Assembly (NCBI RefSeq): GCF_002895925.1
Contig: NZ_NWUO01000010.1
Coordinates: 62,001-126,000 of the forward strand
Length of the DNA stretch: 64,000 bases
Origin: Mixta theicola
Lineage (GTDB): Bacteria; Pseudomonadota; Gammaproteobacteria; Enterobacterales; Enterobacteriaceae
Direction of reading: 5' to 3'
Position numbers and translations under genes: made by a program
Shown: in pieces, positions 61,596 to 64,000 of the stretch
How the letters are laid out: every line of letters starts with the position of its first letter
Numbering within the stretch: position 1 is the first letter of the stretch
Notes under the pieces: model-generated
Told to the model about the DNA's origin: nothing
The model's input: only the letters and a program-made list of their open reading frames with translations
The model's database searches: none

Positions 61596-62699
61596 TTATT
61601 TTTTCCAGTACATGGCGGATTCGACGGCAGCGAGCAGACCGGTGATGTCGGAGGGGTAGACCTCACCGATATTGCCGATACGGAAGCAGTCGCTTTTCGA
61701 TACTTTGCCAGGATAAATTACGAAGCCCTGTGCTTTCAGCCGCTGATAAAAGTCGGCGAAGCGCCAGGTTGGATCTTGCGGTGAATAAAACGCGGTAATG
61801 ATGGGCGAGTGCAGCGTATCGTCCAGCAGCGTTTCAAAGCCCAGCATACGCATGCCCGTTACCAGCGCGCGCTGATTGCTGCGGTAACGCGCGTAACGCG
61901 CCTCGACGCCGCCTTCTTCCGCCAGCTCTCTCAGCGCCTGAGCGAAGGCCAGCACGGTGTGCGTCGGCGAGGTGAATCGCCATTTGCCCTGGTGATCCTC
62001 CATGCAGCGCCACTGTGCATAAAGATCAAGCGACAGCGAACGCGAACGGCCTTTGCATTTTTCCAGCTCGTGTTGACGGGCAATCACAAAAGCAAAACCC
62101 GGCACCCCCTGAAGGCATTTGTTGGCGGAGCTGATGAGAAAATCAATCTTTAAAGCCGCGACATCCAGCGGAATGCCACCGAAGCTGCTCATCGCATCGA
62201 CGATGTAAATTTTGCCATAGCGCTGCGCCAGCTCCGCGACTTCGGCTATGGGATTCAACATGCCGGTCGTGGTTTCGCAATGCACCATCGCGATATGGGT
62301 GATACTGCGATCTTCATCCAGAATACGGTCAATTTCACTGGCATCCGGGCGATTAATTTCGCCGCAGTCGTAGGCGCGATGCGCAATGCCCATCAGCGAC
62401 GCCATCTCAATCATGCGCGCGCCGTAAGCGCCGTTGCTGACGATCAGTACCTTGTCCGTTTCGCCGATCGCACTGCCAAGTACCGCTTCCACCGCGTAGC
62501 TGCCGCTGCCCTGCAGCAGAACTGACGTATAGTCTTCCGCCTGCGTCGCCAGGGAAACCAGCTGCTGCCGAATGGCCTGTACCGTATCCAGGTTATAATC
62601 CTCATCCCAGGTACAACTGTCGAACAGCATCGCTTCTTTGACGGTGCGGGACGTGGTAAGCGGGCCCGGCGTCAGCAAAAGGTAATTACGAGAACTCAT
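61596..62699 (-). CDS. phnW: 2-aminoethylphosphonate-pyruvate transaminase PhnW
   Basis: A 367-aa PLP aminotransferase, the Salmonella length, started at [17 protein letters not shown] with GGTGG 4 nt upstream; a 21-codon longer frame overlaps a likely operator and is rejected. The PLP lysine is in [14 protein letters not shown] (about K194). It transfers the amino group of 2-aminoethylphosphonate to pyruvate, giving phosphonoacetaldehyde and alanine. It is divergent from phnR. Confidence 0.95.
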   Translation of the reverse strand: MSSRNYLLLTPGPLTTSRTVKEAMLFDSCTWDEDYNLDTVQAIRQQLVSLATQAEDYTSVLLQGSGSYAVEAVLGSAIGETDKVLIVSNGAYGARMIEMASLMGIAHRAYDCGEINRPDASEIDRILDEDRSITHIAMVHCETTTGMLNPIAEVAELAQRYGKIYIVDAMSSFGGIPLDVAALKIDFLISSANKCLQGVPGFAFVIARQHELEKCKGRSRSLSLDLYAQWRCMEDHQGKWRFTSPTHTVLAFAQALRELAEEGGVEARYARYRSNQRALVTGMRMLGFETLLDDTLHSPIITAFYSPQDPTWRFADFYQRLKAQGFVIYPGKVSKSDCFRIGNIGEVYPSDITGLLAAVESAMYWKK

Positions 62700-62707
62700 T
62701 TTTCCAC

Positions 62708-62725
62708 CATTGGTCTGTACCAGAT
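62708..62725. promoter_or_regulatory. Candidate PhnR operator upstream of phnW
   Basis: On the minus strand ATCTGGTACAGACCAATG, with TGGT-N4-ACCA arms. It shares ATCTGGT-N2-AG-N-CCA with the palindrome before phnS and resembles HutC-subfamily GntR sites (GGTCTAGACC-type). It lies 9-26 bp before the phnW ATG. Confidence 0.6.
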
Positions 62726-62835
62726 GCGTTTTATTATTAGGGGATCGGTTTTGGCGGAACAAGGGAAAATCGTCGCTGCAACAAAAAATTCATCTCGGTA
62801 TGTATAATGACGCCTAAAAACAGCAGCGAGCCAGC

Positions 62836-63554
62836 ATGAGATCCTTAACCAGTGATATTCCGCAGTATCTGCTTATCAAGGCTGAACTTCAGGCACGTAT
62901 TCAGAGCGGCGCCTTGAAAACTGGCGATAAATTGCCGTCGGAGCGCGAGCTTTGCTCCATTTTCTCGACCACGCGCACCACCATTCGGGAGAGCCTGGCG
63001 CAGCTGGAAGCCAGCGGCGTGATATACCGTTCCGATCGCCGCGGCTGGTTTGTCACCCCCGCGCGCTCTGGCTCGACCCCACGCAAAACACCAATTTCCA
63101 CAAGCTTTGTCTTGAACAGGGGCGCGAACCAAAAACGGTGTTGCTGAGCGGATGCCTGACCACGGTGCCGATTGAGTTAATGAAGCCGCTTGAACTGCAG
63201 CCCTTTGACCAGATTTATTTGCTGGCGCGTCTGCGCTACGCCGACGGCCGCGCCATTTGCTACTGCGAAAATCATTGTTTGCCGGCGCGCGTACCGGAGC
63301 TGCTGAGCCACGATCTTAACGGCAGCCTCACCGAGGTTTATCAAACGCAATACAACCTGATTTACACCAGTATGCATCTGACCTTTTTCCCGACCTCAGT
63401 GCCGGCGCACGCCGCAGCGGCGCTGGGAATTATGGAAGGTTTGCCCGCGCTTCAGCTAAGCCGCCTCAACTACGATCAACATGGCCGCGTGCTTGATTAC
63501 GACATCGAATTCTGGCGCCACGACAGCCTGCGTATCGAAGTTGATACGCACTGA
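62836..63554 (+). pseudogene. phnR: GntR/UTRA regulator PhnR, split by a frameshift
   Basis: This is the regulator of the phosphonate locus. The winged-helix part ([32 protein letters not shown]) runs in the first frame to VTPAR. The frame then breaks at about 63066, with a stop at 63147. The UTRA effector domain ([40 protein letters not shown]) continues in the next frame to 63554. Restoring one C (GCGCGC-CTC-TGG) gives [11 protein letters not shown] and 239 aa, the Salmonella PhnR length. It may be a real null mutation or a base-call error. A TATAAT -10 lies at 62804-62809. Confidence 0.9.
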
Positions 63555-63650
63555 ATCCGGCTTCCTGGCATGTCCCGTTCAGCAATGAGCAGGGCCTTTT
63601 TTTGTCTGTTTCATTTTTCTGTCACAAAAGCCCCTTAGCGTGAACCGTAA

Positions 63651-63668
63651 ATCTGGTGTAGTCCAGAT
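63651..63668 (+). promoter_or_regulatory. Candidate PhnR operator upstream of phnS
   Basis: ATCTGG-TGTAGT-CCAGAT is an 18-bp palindrome with perfect 6-bp arms, 30 bp before the phnS ATG. It shares its core with the site upstream of phnW. Confidence 0.68.
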
Positions 63669-63697
63669 ACTGTTTTCCCACCTGATGAGGCTTATGA

Positions 63698-64000
63698 ATG
63701 AAACTTTCCCGACTTGCCCTGCTCTCTGCTGTTGTCCTTGCTTCAAGCCCGGTCTGGGCGAGTTCCGTCGTCACCGTCTACTCCGCCGACGGGCTGCACA
63801 GCGGAGATAACAGCTGGTATAAGGCGGAGTTCGATGCCTTCACCAAAGCCACCGGCATTAAAGTGCAGTATGTGGAAGGCGGCTCCGGCGCGATTGTCGA
63901 ACGTCTGGCAAAAGAGCGCAGCAACCCGCAGGCCGATGTGCTGGTCACCGTACCACCATTTATCCAGCGCGCCGCGAGCGATAACCTGCTGGCGGAGTTC
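63698..64000 (+). CDS. phnS: 2-aminoethylphosphonate ABC transporter substrate-binding protein PhnS, partial
   Basis: The first 101 codons of a periplasmic binding protein. A signal peptide ([21 protein letters not shown]) is followed by [20 protein letters not shown] and [19 protein letters not shown], the pattern of PhnS-type proteins related to iron-binding AfuA. The GAGG ribosome site is 7 nt before ATG 63698. It continues past the window, where phnTUV would be expected. It follows phnR as in Salmonella phnRSTUV. Confidence 0.92.
   Translation, partial: MKLSRLALLSAVVLASSPVWASSVVTVYSADGLHSGDNSWYKAEFDAFTKATGIKVQYVEGGSGAIVERLAKERSNPQADVLVTVPPFIQRAASDNLLAEF

Overview
This window is chromosomal DNA of an enterobacterium. 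Almost every housekeeping gene has its closest recognisable match in Escherichia coli/Salmonella, and gene order follows the E. coli 62-63 min region (csdEA, ygdI, gcvB/gcvA, ygdD, rlmM, xni, ppnN, queF, syd, csrB, yqcC, truC, yqcA, gud, barA, rlmD, relA, mazG, pyrG, eno, queE, the ygc cluster, queD, cysJIH, iap, cysDNC, ygbE, ftsB, ispDF, truD). Placing cysG at the head of cysDNC, and merging gud with gar genes, points to Erwiniaceae (Pantoea/Mixta/Erwinia type) rather than E. coli itself. That genus-level call is inference. No rRNA, tRNA, intact IS or CRISPR array was seen.

Layout. 1-11.6 kb: core genes, including the sRNAs GcvB and CsrB. 11.6-20.6 kb: a complete D-glucarate/galactarate route, with garD divergent from gudP-gudX-gudD-garL-garR-garK. 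20.6-31.2 kb: barA, rlmD, relA, mazG, pyrG, eno. 31.2-33.9 kb: an AT-rich gap and an O-acyltransferase gene. 34-45.3 kb: queE, then the poorly understood ygc cluster (kinase, two MFS carriers, SDR, FAD oxidase, ETF-like pair, flavoprotein dehydrogenase, ferredoxin-like protein, GlpP-type antiterminator). 45.3-57.8 kb: queD and the assimilatory sulfate pathway (cysJIH, cysG-D-N-C), with iap, a YciI protein and an SPFH protein where E. coli carries CRISPR-Cas. 57.8-60.6 kb: ftsB, ispD, ispF, truD. 60.6-64 kb: a 2-aminoethylphosphonate locus (phnX, phnW, phnR, phnS) where surE would be expected.

The most interesting signal is the divergent yqcE/ygcW control region. Each of the two divergent leaders carries a perfect intrinsic terminator. 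Each is preceded by an alternative hairpin with a nearly identical 15-nt loop and covarying stems. Each hairpin begins exactly 43.5 bp from the centre of its own CRP-like site. Because ygcP encodes a GlpP-family antiterminator, this looks like a bidirectional RNA antitermination switch, which I have not seen described.

Three genes (garK, rlmD, phnR) are each broken by one apparent base loss in a short homopolymer. This may reflect sequencing error or real decay.
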